Source: Paramecium octaurelia (taxonomy: Eukaryota > Ciliophora > Oligohymenophorea > Peniculida > Parameciidae). From it: 64,000 bases of DNA. The position numbers and the translations under genes were made by a program. The notes below the pieces were generated by a model. The model was given only the letters and a program-made list of their open reading frames with translations, ran no database searches and was not told where the DNA came from. Positions 13,791 to 27,009 of this stretch are shown piece after piece. Where the stretch lies: positions 62,001 through 126,000 of the forward strand of contig CAJJDP010000017.1 in the NCBI GenBank assembly GCA_905182995.1, in the 5' to 3' direction. How positions within the stretch are numbered: the first letter of the stretch is position 1; each line of letters begins with the position of its first letter.

Positions 13791-14963
13791 ATGTTTAATT
13801 TTTCTCATTCCAAATCTTTTTAATATATAATCAATTCCAATAAAGAATAGGCAGGAATTAAAAAAAATAGATATTAAGATGAAATATCACGATCAGACAG
13901 ATTCCTCAAAGTTCTATCAACAAGGAACTTCTAAAGACAATCCAAATCACAAGCTAAAATCTAAAAGCAATATCAAATAAAAGCCAAGAAACTCTCCAAT
14001 CAAGAAAAAATCCTGACTAAAATTATCAATGAGAAGAAAAGCCAAAAAGACATATTTGAATAATAATGGGCAATCATTATTAGTCTTATTAAAATGAGCT
14101 CAAAAATCTTTGATGCATTTTCTCATAAAAAGGAAAGAATCAAGAAGAACAGATTAGTAGCTTTTCGAATCAAATCCTTGTTAAGATAAATGAAAAAAAC
14201 TATGATACGTACGAAAGGAGAATCCATGGATACACGAATTTTGGTTGACAGTTTTATGTCGCTCAAGGCCAAAACCAAAACCATTAAGAGTACTCTTAGA
14301 AATCATTAAGCTCAAAAAATATTACCTATCTTATAATAGAGATCTAAAATTTACTGTCTAAAAGTGCATATGCTAAAATTAGGAAACAAACTTCAAATTA
14401 TCAAGAAGTATGTTCTTTAATTCGAAGAAAATTACACAAAATACAAAAGTGAGATGATTATCAAATGGGATAATTTGAATGATAAAATAAAGGATGAGGA
14501 AATCAAATGGAAATAGGCTGCTTTGAGAAATAAAGGATTAGTTACTTGGTTTTAAGTGTTGAAAGATAAAGATTTAGCTTAATAAATGAGGAAATACTTT
14601 ATATTTGAATTAATGAGGGATAGAATAAGATAGCATATGAAAGATCAACAACAAATTAAGAAATATAGAATGGACCTAAAATATTACAAATAGAAATTGA
14701 GAGTTTGTAGAGATTTTGCAGAAGCTGGTACCTTGCGGGGAGAAATCTTTAGATTAACAAATGATATTTATGCTATGCATATGAAGAATCAACTATTTAT
14801 GCATGTTGATGTTGAGAAGTATTTTCATGTGTTGGTAAGTAAATATGCGACTCTGATTGATGAATCTGAGAATACAACTAATGACTCATAAGTTTAATAG
14901 AAATAGAAGTATAGACACTCTAGACTTACCCTGAGGAGAGTAACAAAGAAGTCTTAAATTTGA
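13791..14963 (+). CDS. Lys-rich helical/coiled-coil protein, unknown
   Basis: Uninterrupted frame ending at TGA 14961-14963; 390 aa from Met 13791. The frame stays open upstream to Met 13620 and beyond, but that part overlaps the minus-strand gene, so the inner start was chosen. The protein is basic with long amphipathic helices (for example KYRMDLKYYKQKLRVCRDFA). No known domain seen. Confidence 0.6.
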
Positions 14964-15045
14964 TTAATTAGTCTCTTTAATATTATATATATTTAATCTA
15001 AAACAAACAATATTAATTAAACACGTACTAAATCGTATATATATA

Positions 15046-15595
15046 TCATTATTATTAATCTTCTCTTTTTTTGCTTGCAAATGTTTTTTGTCTCTGCAAA
15101 TCCTTTTTCTTTAATTTTGATATTTCATTTCTTTTTTATCTTCTTTCTTTGTTTCTCAATTTCTTGGCTTTCAATCTCAATTGAGTCTTAGATTTTGGAT
15201 TGGGCTGAGTTGGCAATGGCACAGGTTTTTTCTAAATAGACATGGACTTACTTTAATTTATTTCTATTGATCATGACAATATAAGCGATATATGTTCGAC
15301 AAAGAATCTGCAAATTTATTGATTTACTATTTATTTGAAGATGTAGAAATTGTTAATTTCTGAGTTTATGACCTAATGATGATTTCATTAACATCATTGG
15401 CAGTTTTGATTTCATTTAATAATTGCTACTTCTATTTTCTTCTCAATCTCTTTCGAAGTTGTGGATATTGTTCTTTCAAATCTAGAAATTATCGATAAGT
15501 TCCATACTTCTCTTAATTGTTAATTTAATGATTTTCTCGCCATTAAACAACTTAGACATTTAACTTAGGAAACTATCTGGTTTCTTCTTTCCCAT
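15046..15595 (-). CDS. Small basic protein, unknown
   Basis: 167 aa after removing introns 15232-15251 (20 nt) and 15482-15507 (26 nt); the total closes exactly. The C-terminal third is almost all Lys/Arg/Glu (KAKKLRNKERRQKR), suggesting nucleic-acid or nucleolar binding, but no family is recognised. Confidence 0.6.
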
Positions 15596-16590
15596 TTATT
15601 TTAATTATAATTATTATATTGCAAATAATGTTCAAATAAATCAAATCCAATTGACTTACTACTATAAGCCATTTTAGATTCAACTACAATCTTTGTATTA
15701 AAATAATAATAGATTGCTTTTGATACTAATATTCTGAAATCATCATGCGTAAATTAAGAAACAGGTTCAAACAAATCTATAGAATATTATTCTGAACCCT
15801 AGATATGGTTAAACATCAAATATAGAAATGAAGATAGATATTACAGCATTTTAAACTGTTAAAATAATCTCTTTTTTCAAAGACATCTGTTTAAATGCTA
15901 TTAGATTAATAAATATAGGCAAAAAATTTCTAAAATGATTGATATTTATAGACTGTTAATAGTGATTCAAGTTGTTTAATTAATTCCAAATAAACTCTTA
16001 GGATTCTTGATTTCAATCTTAATAGTTCATGGTATCTTAATATTTAATATTAAATAGAAATAATTTTATTTATTAAAGCTCCTAATCTATAAATATCCCT
16101 ATAATTTAATGTATTAGTCAGGATGTCTAATTTCTCACTTTAACTCTCGATTATTCTAGATATCTTGTAATCATAAAGAATTATGAATAATGATCTAAAA
16201 TAAGAATTTCAGATTATTAATATATATATTTTGATTTTCCATATTAAGTGAGGTTTAAAAATGATCTGAATATCACAAGAGTCACTTTGAATAATGCTGC
16301 ACAATAGAGCTACTCGGAAATGAGTGTTGGAATAACTAATAGTGATAACATAGATTGATATTGCGATAGAAGTGAAGAGGTTTGGAGCTAACGCATTTTT
16401 TCAAAATATCCTTGTAAATTGATAATAAGGAAAAGAGTATATATAACACTCCCTTTCCTCTTTATTCTAATTGGCCATCTTGTTTTTGGAATGACTTATC
16501 ACAGACTCTGTTGAGGTTAATTGAATTTATAATAAAATGATATTTCCAATTTTCCTTCTTAGAATTAATTAATTGATTGTTGTATTATAA
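15596..16590. other. AT-rich intergenic stretch
   Basis: About 1 kb with no frame, tRNA or repeat I can support. It separates the divergent genes at 15595 and 16591. Scattered short open frames look random. Confidence 0.6.
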
Positions 16591-18132
16591 ATGTTGTAAT
16601 CATTTTCCAGCAATGTGAGTTGTCCCAATCATAATTAGCCCATCAGTTACATTGATATCAAGAAAGACACACCCATTAACAATAGGGCCAAGTGTTTGAA
16701 TTGCACTCCTTTGAATGATGCAGTTCCTTTAAAAAATGCTCTGGAGAAATTCAAGAAATTGAAGGAAGATGAAAAATAATAGATTAGAAATTATAGAAAA
16801 AACAAGATTTATGACTTCTTGGAATTCAAGAAGGTTATTCATCAACTTTCAGAATCCATCTCACAGTCTCTCAACGAAATTAGTAAATAGATCAATGAGA
16901 GAATTGAGAAGATTGTCGGAGTTATTCAACAAGCTCAATCGGTGCAATGGCAATTCGATATCAATGAGTATTTGACGATCAGTGGATTGCAGAATGTAGG
17001 ATTACAATTAAGTTAGTAAGGGAATGAGTTTTCACTAATTAAGGCTGGTTACTCTGTGGTTCAAATGAAGAAGGAGCAACAACTGCAGACTACTCTTTCC
17101 AACTATTAAAACAACATTAAGTCTATACAAAGTAATATGGAGACACTCAAAGAATCACTAACTACCAATCTTATTATCAATGAGGAAATAGTGGGGAAGG
17201 CTGCCCAGAAGGAAAAATGCTTAGCCACAGCCTTCAACAAAGACAATTCCATAATGATTAGCACATCAGAGGAACTAATTAAAGTGTGGACTTTCGACAA
17301 TGGGAAATTGGAATTGTTCCAAACTTTAAAGGGACATGACAAGGAAGTCACTTGCCTCTGTTTCAGTCGCAAAAATAATTGGTTCGTTTCTGGAAGTCGA
17401 GATAAGACACTTAGGTTATGGAAGGAGTTTAGTAACAGCGAATGGGGATGCATACAGATTTTAGAAGGCAATAGTTTTTGCATCAATTGTGTTATCCTGA
17501 ACTAATATGAAGATCAGATCTTTTCTAGTAGAGACGATAATAAAATCAAAGTTTGGATGTAGGAATCCTTACTGACATCGTAATAACCACAATGGAAATG
17601 CTATTAAACTCTACAGGATCACAAAAAGGATGTCTACTCATTAAGTTTAAATTAGCCAGGCACCTTGTTAGTGTCTGGGTCATATGATAAAACTATAATC
17701 ATCTATGATTTGGATGAATAGTAATAATGGAGACTCAAGTAGGTGATATAGAACGATTATGAAAACTGGGTGCATTCAGTTTGTGTTATCAACGATAAGC
17801 TGATTGCAACTAAATTATACAATGGAATCATACTGCTTTATCAGTATATGGAATCAGTTGAATCATTCGAGTAGATTCAAGAGTTGGAACTAAGCAAATC
17901 AAAAATGAGTTACTTTGATTTCTTTCACATGTTCTACAATCAGTAATTGCAATCCATCTTCTGTCGTCATCTAGACTGCATTTACATATTATTCCAATAA
18001 ACAACAGGGAGATATGGAGTCCAATAGAAAATTACAGACAATTATAGAGGTGGCAGTTTGACTGACAATGGAGAATACATAGCCTTGTGGAATAACAATA
18101 CTAAATAATTAGAGATAAGATAATAAGAGTGA
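16591..18132 (+). CDS. WD40-repeat protein with N-terminal Cys/coiled-coil region
   Basis: 513 aa, no intron, TGA at 18130-18132. Near the N-terminus are CPNH and CLNC pairs that may bind zinc in a B-box-like way, then a helical region to about residue 170. At least five WD40 repeats follow (LIKVWTFD, SGSRDKTLRLWKEF, RDDNKIKVWM, SGSYDKTIIIYDLD). This architecture is a multigene family in Paramecium as I know it; the function is unknown. Confidence 0.8.
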
Positions 18133-18219
18133 GTTGAAAATATATATTTAATATGCATAATACAGAACAATATAAAAATATAACAGGAGAGAATGAGTTA
18201 AATACAAAAATTACAAAAA

Positions 18220-19192
18220 TCAATCCACCAAGGATAATTTGGCTTCGTTTAATAATATTTTATCGTAGATGTCGATTAGTTTCTAAGCCAAACGATATCC
18301 TCCTATTGCTAAATTCTCTTCGCAGAATTCTTATGCTTATTTGACATAGTCCTTGTTGTAGTTATTTGACCCAGCAATCATTGGGTATACAAACTGAAGT
18401 GCTTATCTATATCCAACATATGTCCAAACTGATGGGTTACTATTTAAATATTAATGCGTATAATACGTCATATCCAAATTGCTATATTTCGTAAACTGAT
18501 ACTTTTTAATTACGTCTAATGACCATTTATTTAAATATTCCTGATCACTTTAACTCAGAGGCCTAACCAGAAAAGAGTTATTGGGATTGAAAGCAAATGC
18601 TCCTGCGTCCCAAAATGAATGCAAATTCACTAAGGTTCCATTCTCCAACTACACATATATTTCAATATTTTACCTGCACTTTCATGAAATTTCCACCTTA
18701 ATCACCATTCGGATAACTTGAATTCCAAAATGTAGTATCATGCAATGGTTGATGTAAGTCTCCAATGACATGGAGAAGCACCCTTAACATTTAGGCTTTA
18801 AACACTGTATGTCTATTCTTAGCAGTTTTTGAATTAGTGAGCACTGAAACTGCTTGGTTAATTGCATAAATAGAATTAATGTTTCTGCTTTGATCATCTA
18901 TCTTAATCAGTAAGCCATCTGGATTTATGGGCCTGTCTGTATAATGCCAATCGTTCATAAATGAAGTTCCTGTTTCCTTGATGTCATCCATCCACACAGC
19001 AGCCTCTGCAAATGTGTTAGACTTCCCATCGGTAAGTGGGTTCAAGTCTTAAACCAACGAATCAGCCCAAGCCAAGGTGTCTGGACGATTGTCTCTTAAG
19101 TAGTTCTTAGCTATCTATGCAGTCATCATGTGGCCAACATCCCACCAACATTGGACTACGTAGCTGATTGCAAGAAGAAGGAGAGCTTTCAT
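18220..19192 (-). CDS. S1/P1-type zinc-dependent nuclease
   Basis: 315 aa with one 25-nt intron (18649-18673). A signal peptide (MKALLLLAISYVVQC) is followed directly by WWDVGH, where the mature N-terminal Trp binds zinc in this family. The motifs HVIGDLHQPLHD and HSFWD supply further zinc ligands. These enzymes cut single-stranded DNA and RNA in acidic compartments. In this bacteria-feeding type of cell a food-vacuole role is a reasonable inference. Confidence 0.9.
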
Positions 19193-19482
19193 TTAATTAT
19201 TTTATTAATCTCACCTCTGTATTTGTGAAGTTAAATACTCCAATTTTTATAATTAAAATTTTAAAATCGCATAAATTACCACATTATTTGAATTTAGTTT
19301 TTGGCGGCTATCAATATAAATGGTTCAGCAATGTGGACACCAAGTAGTGGAGAATTTGTAGCTACTCGTGTTTGTGTGAATAATTGATACAAAAAATTGG
19401 TACTATATTGGGCTGCAATATAATATAATTAAATTGAATTAAAAGTAATTTATAATTAGAATATAAGATAGTTTTATTGAAA

Positions 19483-20370
19483 TCATTTTCGCTTAAATTG
19501 TTGATCTGATTGATATTTTTTGAAAATGGGCTTAAGTCTCTTGTCCTACAGAATTATTAAATGGAATACCTTCTCTTACATGATGGTTGAATATTGAAAG
19601 TGCCCTTGCAATTGTTCCACTCCCTAGATTCTTGCATAGGTGATTTCACATATCTAAATTAATTGACATTTTACTTTGTCTGAGTTGAAGAGTTTCCACT
19701 TTTTTCCATGAAACTCTAGAAAGAATTTGGGGATGAATTTGGAACCCAAGAAATTGATGAAGGCATACCCAACATTGCATTTGTTCTATGTTACATAGAA
19801 AACTTACAGTAAAATCTATGGGGAGATAAAAAAAGTCATAATTGTCTTTGTGATTGATATCAAAGTTCTCCAGCAACATGGGCTGAGTATATTTGTTTGG
19901 AATGTTCCTTATCATTAAGGTGGTTCTCTAATCTCCAGGAATCTAGATATGTGGGAAGTAAGTACTTAGTCCAATTTAATTTGATATTGGGTGATTTGAG
20001 CTTAGGGTTCATATCTTCTCTTGTTTTTGACCTGGAATTACTGAAAGGAAGTAGGCATGGTTTTGTAAAATATATCTTCCTTATTTTAATCTAACGCAGA
20101 TTGGTTGAGTTCTTGGTTGTGAAAGGAGGTGGAGAGAGTCTCTGGCAATGTGGATGTGTTAGAACATATTGTTATTGACCTGTTTTTCATCATTAACTAA
20201 TTGTTATTATTCGGACGAGATTGAGCATCGCGTTACTTAGTAGGAAATGCGATACTTACTTTGGGTTCTTCATCTGAATCTTGTTTATCGGATTGTTTGC
20301 CTTGGGCATTCGATTTGGGTCGGACAAACAATCCAAAACAGGATGGGTTAATAGTAAAAGAAAGCTGCAT
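19483..20370 (-). CDS. Mei2-like RNA-binding protein
   Basis: 264 aa with four introns (19546-19569, 19786-19807, 19943-19965, 20236-20259). The C-terminal domain reads MIRNIPNKYTQPMLL, YDFFYLPIDF and CNVGYAFINF, which are the hallmark strings of the Mei2 RRM3. Fission yeast Mei2 drives meiosis by binding a non-coding RNA. The N-terminal 130 residues are low-complexity. The protein is much shorter than plant or yeast Mei2 and has only this one RRM. Confidence 0.9.
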
Positions 20371-20401
20371 ATAAAATAATATATTTAATATAAAGATTTT
20401 A

Positions 20402-21046
20402 ATGAGCAAAGCTTATTTGGCTGTGAAGAATTTTAAGTGGTCCGAGATGGTTAATTTGCTTGCTTATGGAGTGAAGCATCCTGACACTCTCTCTTAGACT
20501 CAAAGAATTACCAGATTATACAGGTGCGTCTCACTTAATATTCTTAGGGCAACCATAAGGAGACATTACACTTCCCAATTGGAGAATTTCAAGGGTGATC
20601 ATATTAGATTCTATAACGAGATGCAAGTGGCCCAAAAAGATTTTAATAGATTATAGGAATTGAATAATAATTATGCAAGTACATTACCTATGCAAACTAT
20701 TAGATTTGAGTCAAGAGTAGAAGGTAGAATTCACAGAATTGGAAAACAAGTGGGTCAATTGGTTAGAGATCAATTATGATGCATTTTTATACGTCGATGA
20801 ATGTCGACCATATTCTAGCACTTCAACCAGATATATTGTTTACTCAGATAAAGAATTGAAATTCGATCCCTTGGGTTTTTACAAATCAAGACCAGTCAAC
20901 GATGGTAAATTTGATCCCCACTTGCCCTATTTTAGAGATTACCCATACAACGAGTCTTGGTGGGGCATGAATGAATCATTCCCATCAGGTAAGACTATTC
21001 AAACATATCCCTAGATTTCGATGATACACCATCACAAAAGCATTGA
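20402..21046 (+). CDS. NDUFB9: Mitochondrial complex I LYR subunit (NDUFB9/B22-like)
   Basis: 189 aa with introns at 20524-20547, 20679-20703 and 20989-21014. The N-terminal LYR motif is split by the first intron: RITRLYRATIRRHYTSQ, matching NDUFB9, which binds the acyl-carrier protein in the membrane arm of NADH dehydrogenase. Further Trp/Tyr-rich segments (ELENKWVNW, YNESWWGM) also fit. Starts 31 bp from the divergent Mei2 gene. Confidence 0.8.
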
Positions 21047-21255
21047 TTTATTATATTCCAAATAATAAAAAACAAAACACAAATTCTATTTTATTCCTCC
21101 CTTCTTTTTTAATTTCTAAATGCTTCCCATCCCATTTACAAAACCATTCAAATCTTAAATACAATATTCTCATTTAAATATGCTTTCTGTAATGGAACTC
21201 AATTCAAATATTAAAACATTAATATAAATTATAATAAAGTAGAGATCACATAGAC

Positions 21256-22095
21256 ATGTTTAATAAGAGGAAAATCTAAAAAAAGGAGGATGTATTGAAT
21301 GGCATTTAAGTCAATGAACAAGAAACGAAAGAACCTGAAGTCTAAAAGAGAATCAAAAATGAACAAAACGAGAAATAAATTATATTGCCAGTCCTAGAAG
21401 AAACAAAATTTAAAGCTGGCTTCGTACTATAACACTAGAATAACTTCGCTGTTGAAAAAGTTGCACCTGAAGCAAAACCCTATCAAAATGAAATTGCTGA
21501 AACCCTTCAAAGATTAAAATCTATTCATTCAATTGATGATGTCAAAAAAGGACAAGTCTTGCCTCCCAAGAAAAATACTTCTTTGAATGCTCCCATTGCC
21601 ATGCCATCAAATGTTAAATTTTCTTGCACTTTTGATTTCAATCCTATGTTGTGTAAAGATTATCATGACACAGGATATTGCACTTTTGGAGACTCTTGCA
21701 TTTACATTCATGATAGAGGAGACTATAAATCAGGATGGGAACAAGAAAAGGAATACCAAGAGCAATAAAAAACAAGAAGAATGGGTAAGTAAGAAAAAGA
21801 AGATCTTGAATTTAAATAGAAACTCGAAGAATTCTATGTTCCTGAAACATGTAGCGTTTGCTAGTCATAATTAAACAAGCCTGTTCAAACTAAATGCCAT
21901 CATTTCTTTTGTGAGAAATGCATCATTACTGCAAAAAAGTGTCCTGAATGTGGCAAATCTACTGATGGACTTTTTCATTCAGCAGTCAAAATTATCTAAG
22001 AATTACAAAATAAAAGAGATAAATTCATAGCAGAATATAGACCATCAGAAAATAAAACCTCGTAAAGATTAAGTGAATGCGATTGGATGATTTGA
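21256..22095 (+). CDS. CWC24: RNF113/CWC24-like splicing factor (CCCH + RING)
   Basis: 279 aa, intronless. Residues about 135-165 form a CCCH zinc finger (LCKDYHDTGYCTFGDSCIYI, then H). Residues about 205-245 form a C3HC4 RING (ETCSVCQSQL, KCHHFFCEKCI, KKCPECGK). This pair and order define CWC24 in yeast and RNF113 in animals, which join the spliceosome at activation. RNF113 is also an E3 ubiquitin ligase. Confidence 0.9.
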
Positions 22096-23132
22096 TTGTG
22101 TGATTATTATATTAAATTAGAATCTAACAAACCTCTATAACATTGGGTTTTCATACATATTTCCTCCAATCCTAGAAAGTTTAAAGAATTTGATTGCCAG
22201 CATAATTCATAAATAAGTAATTAAATTAGAAATAAATAATATTTATTAATTATGGTTTAAACTTTTTTATTTGTTACAATTAAGATGGATTATCAAAATT
22301 GCACTCTAAACCTTTTTATGGATATTTGCATATTTTAATTAATTTGAGAAATACTGATTTTTCTAAGTTTCATAATTTAAAAAAATCTAACCTGCACAAT
22401 GTTGTTCTTATCTTTACTTATTTATCTCATTCAATCTTTCACTAATTTGACATCTTTGTTTCATTTCTTATCTATTTCACATAGTTCTGCAATTTATCAT
22501 CTTCATTTATCTATTTTTAGTAACAGAATTTACTTAATTAACATTATTCAGTAATTTTTATTAAATACAAAATTTTATATTGGAATATAAAAGTATATTT
22601 TTAAACATACAATTTGTGTGTTGATCGTATAAACTATTCAACTTTTTATAAGATACATTACATGATATATATATATATAACAAAGTCATTTGTGTAACAT
22701 TTAAAAGGTAAATTTTACAAATTCTGTTTTATACTATTTACGTTTATCCGCAACAAAGTAAAATTTAATATTAACCTTTGTATTGAAGAGATTGTTATAA
22801 ATTGGTCTACAAAGTGGGTTATCTAGATTTATTTGTTGAAATTACTTAAAGGATTTCCTGAATTTTAGTAATTGCTAAAATTCATAAAGGAAAATGAAAT
22901 TTAAAAATCCACGTGCAAATAAAGTCATTTAAAAATTCTCATATTCCTGGTCAATTGTTACTCAATGAGAGATCAATAAATTCATCACGAGATACCAGCA
23001 TTTTTATGGTTTTGGTTGAAATATGGAATTATTTTGGGAGAATGAAAAAGGACATGGTGATTAAATTTAAGCCATTACAAGAAGTGTGTAAGGGTATAGT
23101 TGATAAAATTATAATAAAGAAAAAAGTGAAAA
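22096..23132. other. AT-rich intergenic stretch with a possible gene relic
   Basis: Mostly very AT-rich. From about 22900 to 23200 the plus strand has a coding-like frame (pieces such as IPGQLLLNERSINSSRDTS and KPLQEVCKGIVDKI) that has a TGA just upstream of any ATG. It overlaps the 3' end of the minus-strand gene at 23133. It may be the remnant of an old gene copy. Confidence 0.35.
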
Positions 23133-23698
23133 TCAATTTGTTGCAAGATTTGACTGCATAGTTCCCTCCAAATATGCAAGTTATTCTTTTGCATTTTTGA
23201 TGAAGAGTTCGAGGTTCCAAGCAACGCATTTAAGATCTGTTATTTCCTTGTTCTATCTACGATTTTCGGACTATCTATTAAAATAGTCTTCCTCTTCCCA
23301 TCCATCACATTCATAAGAGGATTCCTCTGGTGAAATAAATTTATATATTTTTTTCTGTTTCTATTGTCTACAAAAGCATCGTTTCTCCTTCTTTTTTATT
23401 TTTTTAGCAATGCCCAATCCTTATTATTGTCTTAGAGTCGAATTATCATCATCAATGAGTAAGTTCTAAATTGAAGCTACCTGAGTCATTTAATAAAATA
23501 TTTATATAAAAATTATTAACTTAGAAACGACAATTGGTTCATTATCTACCTTAATTTAGCTATCCGTTTTATAAATCTCTGTACTGTCATACGTATTATT
23601 GATCATTTGTGGGTTCTGGAGTCAGAAAAGATCGGTTATACCTTGTTCTACATCTTAGAGATGACCAAATCTTATTTGAAAATAGTAATAGAAAACAT
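23133..23698 (-). CDS. Hypothetical protein, about 179 aa
   Basis: Closes in frame with one 26-nt intron near 23605-23632. The C-terminal half is well mixed in composition (YKFISPEESSYECDGWEEED, then a helical tail). No family recognised. It lies 84 bp downstream of the heat shock factor gene on the same strand and could be a continuation of it, but the HSF frame ends cleanly with its own TGA. Confidence 0.5.
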
Positions 23699-23782
23699 TT
23701 CTGTTATTTTACTTTCTAATTAATATTATATTTAATCTGGCTATCTTTAAATAATAACTTATATAATAATCAAATATAAAGT

Positions 23783-25164
23783 TCATAAAAATGGAAATCC
23801 TCTAAAATTTTCATTTCCCTTATTTTATCCAAAATAATTCTAAAAGTTGTTCTAGAATTGTTGTCCCGATTGCTACTGTTACTGTGATTATTATTATTAA
23901 GATAAACTCATTAGTTCTACTTTATAGATAATAACCTACATTAAATCAAGGCCTAACTATTCTGTTGGACCATGAAATTAGAATCCATATGTTATGGTTA
24001 TCTCTAAAATTGATTGTTGCATTGTTTCTTCATAAAACCATTATCATATTAAGAAATGTCTTGTTTGACTAATCACATAAGTATTAGACTCATACTTGAT
24101 TGCAATTGCTGTTCTTGTTGCTATTAAGTTTTCATAATTTTTTCCAAAAATGAGTTATGCTCTTGGAGTTGTTTTTGATCCTTCTGCTATCCAGGTTCTA
24201 AATTTGGTTATTAAAATATCATACTGTTTTGATTTAATTGTTAAAGATTTAAGAGATTATTAAATTGTTAATCAATGTGATTATCTTTTTTCAAATTTAA
24301 ATTATTACTTGGTTCTTGAGGGGGAATTTGAGTCTAGGGCGGCACCTACACTCCTACTAGTTATTGAACTGTTTATTGGTTTTGGGATTGGTTCATGTTG
24401 GTGATCAAGGTGGCTAAAAGGTATGACAAGGTATCTATTTTTCTTTCGTCGGTTTCTCTGATTCTTTTGATTTCCTTTAGAAAATTATGGATTCAGAATA
24501 GATTACTTGCCATAATAATTTATTTTCATTGATCAGATGATCATTTTGGGTCATGATTAAAATCAATGCCTTCTGTAATTCGTGTTACTTTCCCTTAATG
24601 CCGAGCATTTCGTTAAGAAAAAATTAATAATCATTTTTTAGTTTGGACATATCTACTTCCATGGAATTATTGGCTATTATAAATGACATATAATGTTACA
24701 ATTCTAACTTGAATTTTAATTTCTTTCGTCAAACTACTCGACCTGCTCTCCTTGCTTTCTCTTGATCTCACACAGTAAATGCCTTTTAGACATAGGAATC
24801 AATGATTACTTATTTCCTCTCTAAAAATATTTATGTCTAAATTCGTTATCTCCCCCTTCATTTTTCATTTTATGAAAATCATACATATTCAATTATCTTA
24901 CAAAAGACGCATAATTATTATGCTTAAAGTGATTTGGCAACACCTAAACTATTTATGCAATAGTACTTTCTCAGCTAATTCATTGACATTTTTTACAACG
25001 AATGCTGTGCCCTCCTCATTCCAAGATATGATTTCATTATAATCAGGATTCTAATAAATATGTAGACATAATTTGTATACTTCCAAAATGTCATAGGTTT
25101 TAATTAAAAAAGAAGGAGTGGAAGCCTTTTATTTAATATTATGTTCTTCTTTTGCTCTATCCAT
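23783..25164 (-). CDS. HSF: Heat shock transcription factor (HSF)
   Basis: About 406 aa with six introns of 23-32 nt; the total closes exactly. Residues about 10-105 are the HSF DNA-binding domain: SFLIKTYDIL, ISWNEEGTAFVV, FKHNNYASFVRQLNMYDFHK. The FVRQLN string is the recognition helix. A leucine-zipper trimerisation region (HELQKALILIMTQNDHL and on) follows, then a Gln/Asn-rich tail. HSFs bind nGAAn repeats and switch on chaperone genes. Confidence 0.93.
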
Positions 25165-25380
25165 AAAAAATAATTAAATATGATTTTTAGAAATTTCGAT
25201 AAATCAAGTGATTGTTAGAATTTCTAAGAATAATCTTAATCTAAACTATTACTTTATATGCGCAATTTGGAATGTGCATATTTCTGGTTTTCCCGAGATC
25301 AAAGGAAATGAAGAATTTATTTAAAACTTACATATTGTAAATTATTCTTTGCACAAAAACATAAATTTAATATTGTGTTT

Positions 25381-27009
25381 TCACATAAACATTCCGTAAT
25401 TTCTAGCATAAGCCATGGGTGGTAACTTCGGATGTTCCTAAATGATTTATAGACCACAGCAAATACCACAGCATCGAATTGAATGAACTTGGGCTTCATT
25501 TCCCCTCCCCTGAAAATAATAAATGCCCCCTTGTTCTTCATTTGATCGCAATAATTAGGAGCTGAGAAAATGGTGATGACTCTGCCATCAGCCTCCACTT
25601 CATACCCTTAATCCTTCATCTCATGGGATCTCACCAACAGAGCTTTTAAAATAGTACTAAATCTACATAAGCCATTTTCATTTAAGAATTTATGAGCAAC
25701 GTCAGGTCCAAAGGATATAGAAATGCCCCTTTTGCTAGGATGTCTTCCATTCTACTTGATGGGATCACTCCACAACATATCAGCCATGGGACCACCTTCA
25801 GGTATTTCTCTGAAACGATTCAATTTCTGTAATTCACTGATAGTAACACCATCATTGGAGAACAATCCCTAGAGAATAGTAAAGAGGTCATCTTACTCCA
25901 TGAACAACCATCACTTATTTGGATAGAGTGTAAGCTAATGGTAAATAGTTGAAAACAGTTTAGAACAGTTCGTAAACCTTGTCATCATACTTGTGTTTGA
26001 CTTCCCCTTCGAATCCATAGAGCTTGTTCATGTTTCTGCTTTCGTGATTGCCTCTTGTCAAATGCATGATCTCTGGATTGCATACTTTCCATGCAAACAG
26101 AGTCATGATGACTTCTACACTCCAAGATCCTCTGTCCACAAAGTCCCCATTGAATAGGTAAGGTCTGTTGACTGAGGGGTTGCCATTTATTTTAAAAATG
26201 TTTAAGAGATCAAAGAATTGTCCGTGTGTGTCTCCACATACAGTAAACTCAAGATCTCTGGAAAATATATGAATAAATATTTACTTAGGAACATCATATT
26301 CCACAACGTTTTGTTGGGATTTCAATATTTCTCCCACCTTTTGCAATAACATAACTGCGTATTTTTTGTGCAATTTCTTTTGATCTTTATAATGATTCAT
26401 CAATTTCTCACACCTTATCATAATCTAATAAGTCTTACCATTCCGGTGTAACTTCACTGATATCATTGTCGATTCTGGGTCCATCGTACCCTTGTTCAAC
26501 AAAGATGTCCTTAATATCAATTGGCTCACTCGCTTCATCTGGTCTTTCGATGGATTTTGCAAATTCTCGTTCGTAGATTGCCTACTTGATTTATTTCAGT
26601 TTTGCCTAAATGTCAGCATCTTTTCCTTGGGTGAGAGTGTCAGCCTAAGCAAAATTATTATGAATTGTTTACCCTTTTGAACTCTTTTCGAGCATCGTCG
26701 AACTTCCCCAATAGCAAATAAGCAGAACCTTTTCTGTAATAAGCCTTAATGAATCCAGAATCCTCTTTTAAAATCTCGTCGGCATCTATAATGGCGAGTC
26801 CGTAGTTTTCCATTTTGATGTGTGCAAATGCTCTATTTGAGAGACAAACAAGTCTTTGATTGCCTAGAGATGAATTACAATTGATGATTACCATTGGCTT
26901 TCTCAGCAGCAGCAGTGTAGAATTCGATTGCTCTTTGGAAGTTACTCAATTTAAATTGTTCATTTCCTAGTTCTTTAAGTTTTTCAGCTTCAGGTGAATT
27001 TGGAATCAT
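25381..27009 (-). CDS. PPP5C: Serine/threonine phosphatase PP5 (TPR + PPP)
   Basis: N-terminal TPRs ([55 protein letters not shown]) are followed by a PPP catalytic domain. The expected motifs are [34 protein letters not shown] and [15 protein letters not shown], ending [14 protein letters not shown]. This domain order is unique to PP5, an Hsp90-associated phosphatase held inactive by its own TPRs. Several short introns occur, including 25438-25466 near the C-terminus. The start ATG is 27007-27009. Confidence 0.92.

Noticed and set aside
17106-17486. 126-codon open frame on the minus strand
   Set aside because: It lies opposite the clear WD40 repeats of the plus-strand gene at 16591; those repeats explain the openness.
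19230-19420. Possible small gene (peptide VATNSPLLGVHIAEPFIL, minus strand)
   Set aside because: No ATG, no splice site linking it to the Mei2-like gene, and no recognised family; left unannotated.
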